Shown here piece by piece: positions 51,680 to 60,317 of a stretch of 64,000 nucleotides of DNA. This stretch comes from Methanocorpusculum sp. (GTDB taxonomy: Archaea; Halobacteriota; Methanomicrobia; Methanomicrobiales; Methanocorpusculaceae), in contig NZ_JAUSPQ010000003.1 of NCBI RefSeq assembly GCF_030655665.1, positions 1-64,000 on the forward strand, written 5' to 3'. Position 1 is the first letter of the stretch. The number at the start of each line of letters is the position of its first letter. A model generated the notes under the pieces. That model worked only from the letters and a program-made list of their open reading frames with translations, was not told where the DNA came from and ran no database searches. Both the position numbers and the translations under genes were made by a program.

Positions 51680-51952
51680 ATGAAGCTGAAGATTATCGAG
51701 CTTGAGAAGGATAAAATACGGATCACTTTGGAAGGTGAGGGGCACACCATGGTCAACGCATTGGTTGATGAGATCCTTGCAGATCCTGAAGTGGACGTTG
51801 CGACCTATGTGATCAAATACCAGTTCTCTGATCCGGAACTACTTGTTACGATGAAGCCCGGATCTGCGAAGGAACCACTCGCCGTCATCCGTGATGCTGC
51901 TCAGCATATGATCGATCGTTGCGACGCCCTCCTTGGCTGTCTGAAAAACTAA
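51680..51952 (+). CDS. rpoL: RNA polymerase subunit L (Rpo11)
   Basis: A 90-residue subunit that pairs with subunit D in the assembly platform. Motifs: ITLEGEGHTMVNALVDEIL and YVIKYQFSDPELLVTMKPGS. TATA-like sequence ATTATATAG is about 35 bp upstream of the ATG. Confidence 0.94.
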   Translation: MKLKIIELEKDKIRITLEGEGHTMVNALVDEILADPEVDVATYVIKYQFSDPELLVTMKPGSAKEPLAVIRDAAQHMIDRCDALLGCLKN

Positions 51953-52135
51953 TACTTTTTCTCTCTTCTCCTCAGAGTGATAGGCGAAGTATTATAATGA
52001 TCTAAACCCTACTTAATAGAGCACTCAGTTTAGTGGAGCAGTATCTAGCATATTGCGAGTGTCGATCTGCATAGTATCTGTAATGGATTTTGTGCAGCCT
52101 TCTGAAAAGTCGGAAGGAAAGATGCGGAGTTCTCT

Positions 52136-52220
52136 GTAGACGTAGCCAAGCCTGGTATGGCGCAGGTTTGCTAAACCTGTGTCCCCCTGGGACTCGAGGG
52201 TTCAAATCCCTCCGTCTGCG
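52136..52220 (+). tRNA. tRNA-Ser (GCT)
   Basis: An 85-nt class II tRNA: acceptor GTAGACG with CGTCTGC (one G-T wobble), anticodon stem CAGGT/ACCTG with loop TTGCTAA (anticodon GCT), long variable arm, T-arm GAGGG-TTCAAAT-CCCTC, discriminator G. Confidence 0.95.
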
Positions 52221-52232
52221 CTTAACATACGC

Positions 52233-52255
52233 AACACACACACCTATTGTGTGTT
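52233..52255 (+). promoter_or_regulatory. Hairpin between tRNA-Ser and rpsM
   Basis: AACACACA, 7-base loop, TGTGTGTT: perfect 8-bp stem 40 bp before the first ribosomal gene. It has no T-run, so it may be a processing signal or leader element of the ribosomal operon rather than a terminator. Confidence 0.4.
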
Positions 52256-52294
52256 CCAAATTTAGACTAAACTCTCTAAAAGAGAGGCGAAACA

Positions 52295-52747
52295 ATGGTT
52301 GAAGAGTCAGAATTAAAATATTTTGTGCGGATCATTAACACTGATCTGGACGGTACCCAGCCTGTTCAGCTTGCGCTGACTGGCATTAAGGGCATCGGCC
52401 TCCATGCCGCACTTGTCATTGCCCGCCGAGCCGGCGTTGATATCCATGCTACCATGGGTCTCTTAGGCAATGATGATGTGGCCGCGATTGAAGAGCAGGT
52501 GAAAGCATATCCTGCCTCAGTGCCAAAATGGATGGTCAACCGCCCGGTAGATGTGTATTCGGGAGAACCGAAGCACCTCTACGGCAGCGACCTTACCCTT
52601 TCGAAGGAAGATGATATCAACCTCATGAAGAAGATGCGGTGCTACCGCGGTATTCGTCATGAGAGTGGTCTCAAAGTCCACGGACAGCGTACGAAAGCCA
52701 CCGGCAGATTTGGAAAGATCGTTGGTGTCACCAAGAGGCGGAACTAA
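52295..52747 (+). CDS. rpsM: Small ribosomal subunit protein uS13
   Basis: A 150-residue ribosomal protein of the 30S head: RIINTDLDGTQPVQLALTGI and the C-terminal CYRGIRHESGLKVHGQRTK, the classic S13 tail. GAGAGG lies 7-12 bp before the ATG. First gene of the archaeal alpha-type operon. Confidence 0.97.
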   Translation: MVEESELKYFVRIINTDLDGTQPVQLALTGIKGIGLHAALVIARRAGVDIHATMGLLGNDDVAAIEEQVKAYPASVPKWMVNRPVDVYSGEPKHLYGSDLTLSKEDDINLMKKMRCYRGIRHESGLKVHGQRTKATGRFGKIVGVTKRRN

Positions 52748-52760
52748 TTCGGTGATTTAA

Positions 52761-53309
52761 ATGGGATACCCAGGAAAGAACACCAAACAATACTCTTCCC
52801 CGAAGCGTCGCTTCGAGAAGTCGCGTATTGAATCAGAACGCACCCTTGCGATCACCTACGGTCTGCGTAACAAACGTGAGATCTGGAGAGCCACTGAAGT
52901 CCTCAGAAAGCACAGAGGCGGCGCTCGTGAAGTTCTTGCAATGACTTCCTCTATCGGTAGCGAAGCACCAAAGACTATTGCCCGCCGTGACGAACTCGTT
53001 GCCACGCTCCAGCGTTATGGAATTATTGGTCCAGACGCAGCAATGGATAACATTCTGTCTTTAAAAGTTGAAGATGTCCTTGAGCGCCGTCTTCAGACGA
53101 TCGTCTACCGCAAAGGTCTTGCACGCAGCCCGAAACAGGCACGTCAGCTTATCACTCACGGACACATTGCTATCAATGGTCAGCGTGTAAGCGTTCCAAG
53201 CTACATGGTTACAATCGCAGAAGAAGCAGGAATTATGTATTACGCAACCTCCAGTCTTGAAGACGAAGCCAACGGCGAACGTCAGCGTATCATGAATCAG
53301 AGGGCATAA
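52761..53309 (+). CDS. rpsD: Small ribosomal subunit protein uS4
   Basis: Primary 16S rRNA binder, 182 residues. Start [20 protein letters not shown] and the S4 RNA-binding domain [20 protein letters not shown] are clear. Archaeal length and N-terminus. Confidence 0.97.
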   Translation: MGYPGKNTKQYSSPKRRFEKSRIESERTLAITYGLRNKREIWRATEVLRKHRGGAREVLAMTSSIGSEAPKTIARRDELVATLQRYGIIGPDAAMDNILSLKVEDVLERRLQTIVYRKGLARSPKQARQLITHGHIAINGQRVSVPSYMVTIAEEAGIMYYATSSLEDEANGERQRIMNQRA

Positions 53310-53311
53310 TC

Positions 53312-53707
53312 ATGGCAGAAGCAACTGAAAAATGGGGTATTGCCCACATCTTTGCCTCGTTTAACAACACTATTATCACCGTAACCGATCTTTCTGGTGC
53401 AGAAACCATCAGCAAGTCCAGCGGTGGAATGGTTGTTAAGCAGGCCCGCAATGAGTCCTCGCCCTATGCAGCAATGCAGATGGCAATCAACATTGCTCAG
53501 GCAGCCAAAGATAAAGGTATCACCGGACTCCACATCCGCGTTCGCGCTCCCGGAAACGGAAGACAGCGGTCGCCAGGACCCGGTGCCCAGGCTGCAATCC
53601 GTGCACTTTCACGTGCAGGTATGCGCATCGGCAGAATCGAAGACGTAACTCCGGTACCACACGACAGCATTCGTGCCAAAGGTGGAAGAAGAGGCAGGAG
53701 AGTCTGA
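53312..53707 (+). CDS. rpsK: Small ribosomal subunit protein uS11
   Basis: A 131-residue platform protein: [20 protein letters not shown] and the terminal [20 protein letters not shown], then [17 protein letters not shown]. Stop is directly followed by the rpoD ATG. Confidence 0.97.
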   Translation: MAEATEKWGIAHIFASFNNTIITVTDLSGAETISKSSGGMVVKQARNESSPYAAMQMAINIAQAAKDKGITGLHIRVRAPGNGRQRSPGPGAQAAIRALSRAGMRIGRIEDVTPVPHDSIRAKGGRRGRRV

Positions 53708-54535
53708 ATGGATCTGGTATTCAGCAGGCTCGATGACTCTGTCGCACGTTTTACTATTCACGGAGCGACCCCTGCATTCGCTAACGCACTTCGTCGCTCG
53801 ATGATCGGTGAGGTGCCAACCCTCGCCATCGAAGATATCCGCATCTATGACAATACCAGTGTTCTCTTTGATGAGATGCTGGCACACAGACTTGGTCTCA
53901 TCCCCATTAAGACCGATCTTTCGCAGTATGTTCCAAAAAGTGAATGTTCCTGCGGCGGCGCGGGATGTCCACACTGCACAGTAATGTTTACTCTGAGTGT
54001 TGAAGGTCCGAAGATGGTCACCTCCGGCGACTTAATCTCCATGGACGAAAACACCATTCCGGTCCATAACAACATCCCGATCATCAAACTTTGGGAAAAT
54101 CAGAAAGTCGTACTGGAAGCAGTTGCGGAAGTAAACTACGGAAAAGAGCATGCCAAATGGCAGCCGACTCTTGCCTGCGGTTACTCCGAGTACCCGGTCA
54201 TCACCATCAAAGATACCTGTGACGGTTGTGGAAAATGTGTTTCTGAATGTCCCCGTGACGTTCTGGAACTCACGAAAGATACCGTCAGCATCCGTGTTGT
54301 AAACGGCGAAAGCAAGGAAAAAGACTGTTCGTTATGCCGTCTCTGTGAGACTGCATGTATGGACAGCGGCATTGGTGAAGACCCGGCTATTATAATTAGT
54401 GCAGACAGCACGAAGTTCATCTTCGTTGTTGAAAGCGACGGGTCATTGCCGGTGAAAGAGATCATTGAAAGAGCACTGCTGCATATCAAATCACGATCTT
54501 CAGATCTGATTGAAGCATTACAGGAGGGACTGTAA
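53708..54535 (+). CDS. rpoD: RNA polymerase subunit D (Rpo3) with two 4Fe-4S motifs
   Basis: Assembly platform subunit of archaeal RNA polymerase, 275 residues. Start LVFSRLDDSVARFTIHGATP and NALRRSMIGEVPTLAIEDI are conserved. A ferredoxin-like insert carries two complete cluster motifs: CDGCGKCVSECP and CSLCRLCETACM (each C-x2-C-x2-C-x3-C), as in Methanosarcina-type RpoD. A further CSCGGAGCPHC near 79-87 may bind zinc. The clusters may link polymerase assembly to redox state. Confidence 0.95.
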   Translation: MDLVFSRLDDSVARFTIHGATPAFANALRRSMIGEVPTLAIEDIRIYDNTSVLFDEMLAHRLGLIPIKTDLSQYVPKSECSCGGAGCPHCTVMFTLSVEGPKMVTSGDLISMDENTIPVHNNIPIIKLWENQKVVLEAVAEVNYGKEHAKWQPTLACGYSEYPVITIKDTCDGCGKCVSECPRDVLELTKDTVSIRVVNGESKEKDCSLCRLCETACMDSGIGEDPAIIISADSTKFIFVVESDGSLPVKEIIERALLHIKSRSSDLIEALQEGL

Positions 54536-54889
54536 ATGAATAAAACTAACCCACGTCTCGAATCCTTAATCATGATGCTTAAACGTGCATCCCGGGAGAA
54601 CGAGGCAAACATCTGGCGTGAGATTGCCGGTCGTCTTAATACGTCCAGCAAGAATCAGGCAGAAGTGAACGTCGGTAAAATCAACCGCTATGCAAACGAG
54701 AATGAGATCATCCTGGTCCCGGGCAAAGTGCTCGCAGCAGGCGTGATTGGTACGTCAGTATCAGTTGCAGCTCTCAACTTCTCCGATGCAGCCCGCGAGA
54801 AAATAACTGAAGCAAAAGGCACCTGCATGACAATCGAAGAGCTTGTTGCAGCAAATCCGAAAGGAAGCCGTGTAAGGATTCTGAGGTGA
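54536..54889 (+). CDS. rpl18e: Large ribosomal subunit protein eL18
   Basis: A 117-residue archaeal/eukaryotic L18e: NPRLESLIMMLKRASRENEA and VLAAGVIGTSVSVAALNFSD. Start codon abuts the rpoD stop. Confidence 0.95.
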   Translation: MNKTNPRLESLIMMLKRASRENEANIWREIAGRLNTSSKNQAEVNVGKINRYANENEIILVPGKVLAAGVIGTSVSVAALNFSDAAREKITEAKGTCMTIEELVAANPKGSRVRILR

Positions 54890-54890
54890 G

Positions 54891-55319
54891 ATGAGTATGG
54901 TAACAGTTATTGATGGAGAAAATCTCCTTCTTGGAAGACTTTCCAGTATTGTTGCAACCCGCATCCTTGCCGGTGAAGAGATTGCAATCATCAATGCCGA
55001 GAAGGTCATCGTATCCGGTGCCCGTGCAATGATCTTAAACGAATACCAGGTAACTCGTGTTCGCGGATCCGTTGAAGGAGGTCCATTCTTCCCAAGACGC
55101 CCGGATCACCTTGTAAAACGCACTATCCGTGGAATGATCCCCTACAAGACCCGGCCGGGAGCAGCAGCTTTCCGCCGTGTCAAAACCTACGTCGGTGTTC
55201 CGTATGAATTCAAAGGCGTAGAGGCAGAAGTTCTGGAAGACGCACACCGGAAACGGTTAAGCGGCGCCAGATACATATCTGTTGGTGAGATCAGCAAAAA
55301 CCTTGGAGCAAAATTCTAA
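54891..55319 (+). CDS. rplM: Large ribosomal subunit protein uL13
   Basis: A 142-residue L13: LLLGRLSSIVATRILAGEEI and IRGMIPYKTRPGAAAFRRVK. Two ATGs (54891, 54897) could serve as start; both directly follow the eL18 gene. Confidence 0.95.
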   Translation: MSMVTVIDGENLLLGRLSSIVATRILAGEEIAIINAEKVIVSGARAMILNEYQVTRVRGSVEGGPFFPRRPDHLVKRTIRGMIPYKTRPGAAAFRRVKTYVGVPYEFKGVEAEVLEDAHRKRLSGARYISVGEISKNLGAKF

Positions 55320-55333
55320 ACAGGTGATCTAAG

Positions 55334-55732
55334 ATGAAAATTATTAACACCAGTGGAAAAAGAAAGACTGCAATTGCCCGCGCCACCCTTCGTGAGGGAA
55401 AAGGCAGAGTTAGAATCAACTCTGTTCCTCTTGAAGTTTACGGCAACGAGATCATCCGTATGAAGATCTTCGAGGCACTTGCTCTTGCACCAGGATCCAT
55501 CGACAACGTCGATGTTGATATTGATGTCTCCGGCGGAGGCGTCATGGGACAGGCAGAGGCAATCCGCACGGCACTTGGCCGCGGTATCCTTTCCTGGACC
55601 AATGACCCGAAGATCAAGGAAGTGTACCTCTCTTACGACAGAACACTCCTGGTCAACGACTCCCGTCAGAAGGAAGCGAAAAAGCCTCATGGACGCGGTG
55701 CTCGTGCACGGTTCCAGAAGTCTTATCGTTAA
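55334..55732 (+). CDS. rpsI: Small ribosomal subunit protein uS9
   Basis: A 132-residue S9 ending in the typical basic tail KKPHGRGARARFQKSYR. N-terminal TSGKRKTAIARATLREGKGR is standard for archaeal S9. Confidence 0.96.
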   Translation: MKIINTSGKRKTAIARATLREGKGRVRINSVPLEVYGNEIIRMKIFEALALAPGSIDNVDVDIDVSGGGVMGQAEAIRTALGRGILSWTNDPKIKEVYLSYDRTLLVNDSRQKEAKKPHGRGARARFQKSYR

Positions 55733-55804
55733 GGCACAGCATACAGAATATATGCGGGGATATCCCCACATATCAACAATTTAATAAGGACGTAAAGATA
55801 ACTT

Positions 55805-55993
55805 ATGATACCAGTTCGATGTTTCACCTGTGGAAAAGTAATTTCTACTGTATGGGAAGAATATCAACAGAGAAAAGCTGCAGGCGAGGATCCGAAAGAG
55901 ATTCTTGATTCACTCGGGTTAGACCGTTACTGCTGCAGAAGAATGCTTATCTCTCACAAAGAGACTGTTGATGAGTTGTATCCGTACACGTGA
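55805..55993 (+). CDS. rpoN: RNA polymerase subunit N (Rpo10)
   Basis: A 62-residue zinc subunit: IPVRCFTCGKVIS plus RYCCRRMLISH, the C-x2-C...CC zinc-bundle signature. Confidence 0.96.
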   Translation: MIPVRCFTCGKVISTVWEEYQQRKAAGEDPKEILDSLGLDRYCCRRMLISHKETVDELYPYT

Positions 55994-56009
55994 GACATGA
56001 ATGAATTGC

Positions 56010-56084
56010 GGGGTCGTAGGGTAGCCTGGACCATCCTATTACGTTCGGGACGTAGTGACCTGAGTTCGAATCTCAGCGACCCCA
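56010..56084 (+). tRNA. tRNA-Pro (CGG)
   Basis: A 75-nt cloverleaf: acceptor GGGGTCG with CGACCCC fully paired, anticodon loop TTCGGGA (anticodon CGG), T-arm CTGAG-TTCGAAT-CTCAG, discriminator A. It sits within the ribosomal operon between rpoN and rpoK. Confidence 0.95.
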
Positions 56085-56121
56085 TTTTTCCATTCTTTCT
56101 TATTTATGGATGTGATTTTCT

Positions 56122-56310
56122 ATGAAATATACTCGTTATGAACGTGCCCGTATCGTCGGGGCGCGTGCTTTACAGATTTCTATGGGAGCTCCGGTTCTTG
56201 TAAAAACTGCAAAGATTGATCCTCTTGACATTGCGTTAGAGGAATTCGACGCTGATCGGGTCCCAATAACGGTGAAACGCCAGTTCGGTGACCGATCAGA
56301 GGTGCTGTAA
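56122..56310 (+). CDS. rpoK: RNA polymerase subunit K (Rpo6)
   Basis: A 62-residue subunit: [20 protein letters not shown] and [20 protein letters not shown] are diagnostic for Rpo6/omega. Confidence 0.96.
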   Translation: MKYTRYERARIVGARALQISMGAPVLVKTAKIDPLDIALEEFDADRVPITVKRQFGDRSEVL

Positions 56311-56312
56311 GT

Positions 56313-57512
56313 ATGACCGAAATTGCTGAGATCTTTCTTCGCACTATTCTCGACTCTCGCGGTAATCCAACCGTCGAAGCCGAGATATCCACTATTTCCG
56401 GCGGCTTTGGCCGCGCCTGTGCTCCGAGCGGAGCTTCAACAGGTATTTATGAAGCAAAAGTCCGTCCATGTGATGAGGCTGTTTTTGAAGCCAGGGAACA
56501 CCTGATCCCTAAGCTTATCGAACTTGACTCGGCAGACCAGCGCGGATTTGATGAGACCCTTCACGAGATCGACGGAACGTCTGATCTTTCCGGGATCGGC
56601 GCCAACATCGCCGTTGCTCTTTCACTTGCCAATGCAAAAGCCGCTGCAAGTTCCCTCAACATGGAACTTTATCAGTATCTTGGCGGTGCGTTCGTATCTC
56701 AGACCCCGCTCCCGTTAGGCAATGTTATCGGCGGAGGCGCTCACGCAGTTGACGCAACCGATATCCAGGAGTTTCTGATCATACCGACCGGCGCATCTTC
56801 TGCAGCCGAGGCCGTATTTACGAATGCACTCGTTCACAAACGTATCAAAGAGATCCTTATTGCGCGCGGTAAGGGATGCGGCAAGGGTGATGAAGGGGCA
56901 TGGGCTCCGCACATCACTGACCTTGAAGCCTTTGAAATCGTGAACGAAGCTACCACCAAAGTCTTTGACGAGACCAACATTGAAGTCCGCATGGGTCTTG
57001 ATGTTGCCGCCTCAGAGATGTGGGATGCTGCAAGCGGGAGATATGTCTATAAGAATGCAAAGCTAACTACTGAGGAGCAGATTGCATACATTGCAGACCT
57101 GACCGAAAAATACGACCTGCTTTATGTCGAAGACCCGATCCAGGAAGAAGATTTCGAAGGGTTTGCACGTATCACCGAGGAAGTTTCCGGCCGTGATACC
57201 CTTATCTGCGGCGACGATCTGTTCGTGACGAATGTTCTCCGTCTGGAAGAAGGTATCAGAAATGATGCCTGTAACTGTGTTCTGATCAAACCAAATCAGA
57301 TCGGTACCCTTTCCGACACATTTGAAACGATCAGTCTCGCCCGTGATTACGGGTATGAAACGGTCATGAGCCACCGATCCGGTGAAACGACCGACAATAC
57401 CATCGCACATCTCGCAACAGCATTCGGCTGCTGCTTTATGAAGAGCGGTGTTGTCGGCGGAGAGCGCATTGCTAAATTAAATGAACTTATAAGAATTGAG
57501 GAGCATTTCTAA
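56313..57512 (+). CDS. eno: Enolase
   Basis: Interconverts 2-phosphoglycerate and phosphoenolpyruvate. 399 residues. [16 protein letters not shown] at the N-terminus, [25 protein letters not shown] with metal ligands, and [17 protein letters not shown]. Slightly shorter than most enolases. Placed between rpoK and rpsB, a standard archaeal arrangement. Confidence 0.96.
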   Translation: MTEIAEIFLRTILDSRGNPTVEAEISTISGGFGRACAPSGASTGIYEAKVRPCDEAVFEAREHLIPKLIELDSADQRGFDETLHEIDGTSDLSGIGANIAVALSLANAKAAASSLNMELYQYLGGAFVSQTPLPLGNVIGGGAHAVDATDIQEFLIIPTGASSAAEAVFTNALVHKRIKEILIARGKGCGKGDEGAWAPHITDLEAFEIVNEATTKVFDETNIEVRMGLDVAASEMWDAASGRYVYKNAKLTTEEQIAYIADLTEKYDLLYVEDPIQEEDFEGFARITEEVSGRDTLICGDDLFVTNVLRLEEGIRNDACNCVLIKPNQIGTLSDTFETISLARDYGYETVMSHRSGETTDNTIAHLATAFGCCFMKSGVVGGERIAKLNELIRIEEHF

Positions 57513-57513
57513 A

Positions 57514-58122
57514 ATGACCGACAATGAACTTGGAATTGAATTAAACGAACCATTAGTATCTGTAGAAGAATATCTTGCCGCCGGTGTCCACATTGGAACC
57601 CAGCAGAAAGACAACGACATGAAAGACTTCATCTACCGTGTCAGAGCTGACGGTCTCTATATTATCGATATCAGAAAGACCGATGAGCGCATCAAACAGG
57701 TAGCAAAGTTCCTTGCACGCTACGAGCCTGCAAAAATCTTCGTCGTTACTTCCCGTCAGTACGGTCAGTACCCGGCACAGAAGTTCGCAGATACGATCGG
57801 TGCACTCTCCCACGTTGGCAGATTCATCCCCGGAACCTTAACCAACCCGAAACTCCCGAAATATGTTGAACCCTCAGTCGTCATCGTTACCGATCCGATC
57901 GGAGATGCTCAGGTTATCACCGAGGCAGTCCAGTCAGGTATGCCGGTCATTGCACTTTGTGATATCAACAACCGCACCAACAATGTTGATCTCGTTATCC
58001 CGACCAACAACAAAGGACGCAAAGCACTCTCTATGGTTTACTTCCTGTTGACCAAAGAGTTCCTCAGACAGAAAGGCATTGTCTCAGCCATGACGGTTGA
58101 AGACTTTGAGTCTGAGTTCTAA
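57514..58122 (+). CDS. rpsB: Small ribosomal subunit protein uS2
   Basis: A 202-residue archaeal S2/[22 protein letters not shown] and [20 protein letters not shown], then [20 protein letters not shown]. The ATG at 57514 follows the enolase stop by one base, with GAGGAG shortly upstream. The frame is open into enolase but that start is not used. Confidence 0.96.
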   Translation: MTDNELGIELNEPLVSVEEYLAAGVHIGTQQKDNDMKDFIYRVRADGLYIIDIRKTDERIKQVAKFLARYEPAKIFVVTSRQYGQYPAQKFADTIGALSHVGRFIPGTLTNPKLPKYVEPSVVIVTDPIGDAQVITEAVQSGMPVIALCDINNRTNNVDLVIPTNNKGRKALSMVYFLLTKEFLRQKGIVSAMTVEDFESEF

Positions 58123-58174
58123 CGCTGACAAAAGCCGAAGGCGACACTCAGCAAACAATAGAAAATCCCCCCCC

Positions 58175-58181
58175 TTTTTTT
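58175..58181 (+). terminator. C- and T-rich terminator of ribosomal operon
   Basis: A run of C followed by seven T about 55 bp after rpsB, before a new promoter for the regulator. Confidence 0.45.
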
Positions 58182-58275
58182 AGTGAACACATATTCGGAT
58201 ATGACATGATCTGTCACTGAGTGATAAGAAGACATTTAAAGAAATATCCCCTTACATAATGTAATCTCGATAATA

Positions 58276-58929
58276 ATGTTTGACCAAGATAATATATCTC
58301 ATTTATTGGACATCCTTGGAAACCGGAACCGCCGGCGGATCCTTGATCTTCTCCGGCAGAAACCCTGTTTCGTCACGGAAATATCCGATCGCCTGGTCAT
58401 CAACCCGAAAGCCGTCATAGAACACCTTGCCATCATGCAGAAGGAGGCGGTCATCTCCAGTTATCAGGATGACAAACGGCGAAAATACTACTATCTCGTG
58501 AATGATTTCACTCTCTCGGTCCAGGTCACGAAATCCGAGCAGCCTCCTCAGACCGTCTCTCCCGAAAAAGGCGAGGTCCTCCCCCTTTCCGATAAGATCT
58601 GTATGATCCGCCGACTCCTTGACTCCAGGGAAAAACTCATTGAACACCTTGAAGCTGTCGAGAAGGATATCGATGAGATGATGAGTGATGTGATCGTGAA
58701 CGGGAGAACAGTATTTCAGAACAACATCGAGGCCGAGCTTCTTCTCGCTTTGGTGTATGCCCCTCTAACGCCGATCGAACTCTCCGATACCAGCGGCCGA
58801 AGCATTCCTGAAGTGACTGCTGCCTTGCGCTCTCTTGCATCCAAAGGATATGTTCACTCGGAAGCGGGGAGATATACGCTGTGCGGGATCACGCATCATG
58901 CGCTTGAGACCACCGAACTCACCTCCTAA
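58276..58929 (+). CDS. ArsR-family winged-helix transcriptional regulator
   Basis: A 217-residue regulator. N-terminal winged helix: ILGNRNRRRILDLLRQKPCF then DRLVINPKAVIEHLAIMQKEAV, with wing DDKRRKYYYLV. The C-terminal half has a second helical and possible winged-helix region (TPIELSDTSGRSIPEVTAAL). No metal-binding cysteine pair is seen, so metal sensing is doubtful. Targets unknown. Confidence 0.87.
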   Translation: MFDQDNISHLLDILGNRNRRRILDLLRQKPCFVTEISDRLVINPKAVIEHLAIMQKEAVISSYQDDKRRKYYYLVNDFTLSVQVTKSEQPPQTVSPEKGEVLPLSDKICMIRRLLDSREKLIEHLEAVEKDIDEMMSDVIVNGRTVFQNNIEAELLLALVYAPLTPIELSDTSGRSIPEVTAALRSLASKGYVHSEAGRYTLCGITHHALETTELTS

Positions 58930-58971
58930 TAAGAAATCTCTATAACCCTGCAAACAAAATACTACTGAGAT

Positions 58972-59042
58972 GCGGTAATGGTCTAATGGCATGACAGGGG
59001 CTTCCCAAGCCTCTAATCCGGGTTCGATCCCCGGTTATCGCA
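58972..59042 (+). tRNA. tRNA-Gly (CCC)
   Basis: A 71-nt cloverleaf: acceptor GCGGTAA with TTATCGC (one G-T), anticodon stem GGGGC/GCCTC with loop TTCCCAA (anticodon CCC), T-loop TTCGATC, discriminator A. Just 10 bp before the ACT-domain gene. Confidence 0.95.
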
Positions 59043-59052
59043 TTCGATTTTT

Positions 59053-59721
59053 ATGATGCCTCATCACGCAATCAGCCTCATCGCCGAAAATCAAAAAGGT
59101 ATTCTCAGAGATATCGGTTCGGTCTGTGCTGAACACAATGCGAACATCACTTCCATCCAGCAGGAAATACTTACCCGGGGGCCTGACAAAGGATGTGCAT
59201 GGGCCGATATCGAGATCGAAGGGGGCGATGAAATCAATGCTGTTCTTTCAGAGCTTCGACTCGTTTCCGGGATTCGTGAGGTCGTTCTTCACGACACGTT
59301 TGGGGAAATATTTGGAAAGCGTGTCATCATCATCGGCGGAGGCGCCCAGGTCGCCCAGGTCGCAATGGGTGCCGTGAACGAGGCTGATCGGCATAATATT
59401 CGCGGAGAACGCATTTCTGTCGACACGATCCCGCTTGTCGGGGAGGAGAATCTGGCACGTGCCGTTGAAGCAGTCGGCCGCCTCCCCCGCGCCTCGATCC
59501 TTGTTCTTGCCGGCTCATTGATGGGCGGCGAGATAACCACGGCAATTAAATCCATCCAAGCAGACGGCATCCCGGTGATTTGCCTGAAAATGGCAGGGAG
59601 TGCCTCGGATGCTGCTGATCTGGTCGTTACCGATCCGATCCAGGCCGGGGTCATGGCCGTTATGCATATCAGCACTATCGGGGTATTTGATATTGAAAAA
59701 GTAAAGGGGAAAGAGTTCTGA
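59053..59721 (+). CDS. ACT-domain protein (DUF5612)
   Basis: A 222-residue archaeal protein. Residues 4-75 form an ACT domain (ISLIAENQKGILRDIGSVCA, ligand-binding fold for amino acids). Residues 92-215 form a conserved second domain with VIIIGGGAQVAQVAMGAVNE, Rossmann-like, assigned by memory to DUF5612. Likely an amino-acid-responsive regulator or enzyme. Stop overlaps the next start (TGATG). Confidence 0.82.
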   Translation: MMPHHAISLIAENQKGILRDIGSVCAEHNANITSIQQEILTRGPDKGCAWADIEIEGGDEINAVLSELRLVSGIREVVLHDTFGEIFGKRVIIIGGGAQVAQVAMGAVNEADRHNIRGERISVDTIPLVGEENLARAVEAVGRLPRASILVLAGSLMGGEITTAIKSIQADGIPVICLKMAGSASDAADLVVTDPIQAGVMAVMHISTIGVFDIEKVKGKEF

Positions 59722-60317
59722 TGATAACACCAACAGAAGAAACCAGAATAGAAAAAGCCGTCCGTGTTTTATTCCGCGACGGACTTGTCGTATATCCTAC
59801 AGAAACGGTCTATGGACTCGGTGCAGATGCTTTATCGGAGACTGCGGTCCTCAAAGTATATGAAGCGAAACAACGGCTTCTTGGAAAACCGATCTCGGTC
59901 GCCGTTTCCGATATCGATATGATTTATGGCATTGCCGATGTCAGTCCGTTTGCGGAACGGTTCATCAGCAAATTTCTCCCGGGTCCGATCACGATCGTTC
60001 TGCCGGTGAAAAACTGTATGCCGGGCGACTTGTCCGGGGGGACAGGCACGATCGGTATCCGGTATCCTGATCACACCCTCGCTCTTGAACTGATATCCAT
60101 GTTCGACTGTCCGATTACCGCGACCTCGGCAAACATCTCCGGTGAAGTCTCGCCGATCACGGTAGATCAGGTCAACGTTCCCCATGATTATCTGCTTGAC
60201 GGCGGTCTCCTCCGCGGCATTCCAAGTACGGTCGTTAACCTTGACACAAGGAAAATCGAACGTCCCGGCGCAATGCTGGATGAGATCGCTCATTTCTTTA
60301 TAGAAAACGCGAAATGA
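59721..60317 (+). CDS. Threonylcarbamoyl-AMP synthase (Sua5/YrdC family)
   Basis: Makes L-threonylcarbamoyl-AMP for the universal t6A37 tRNA modification. 198 residues: VVYPTETVYGLGADALSETA, GKPISVAVSD, SANISGEVSPITVDQV. Lacks the extra Sua5 C-terminal domain. Overlaps the P-type ATPase gene by 4 bp. Confidence 0.92.
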   Translation: MITPTEETRIEKAVRVLFRDGLVVYPTETVYGLGADALSETAVLKVYEAKQRLLGKPISVAVSDIDMIYGIADVSPFAERFISKFLPGPITIVLPVKNCMPGDLSGGTGTIGIRYPDHTLALELISMFDCPITATSANISGEVSPITVDQVNVPHDYLLDGGLLRGIPSTVVNLDTRKIERPGAMLDEIAHFFIENAK

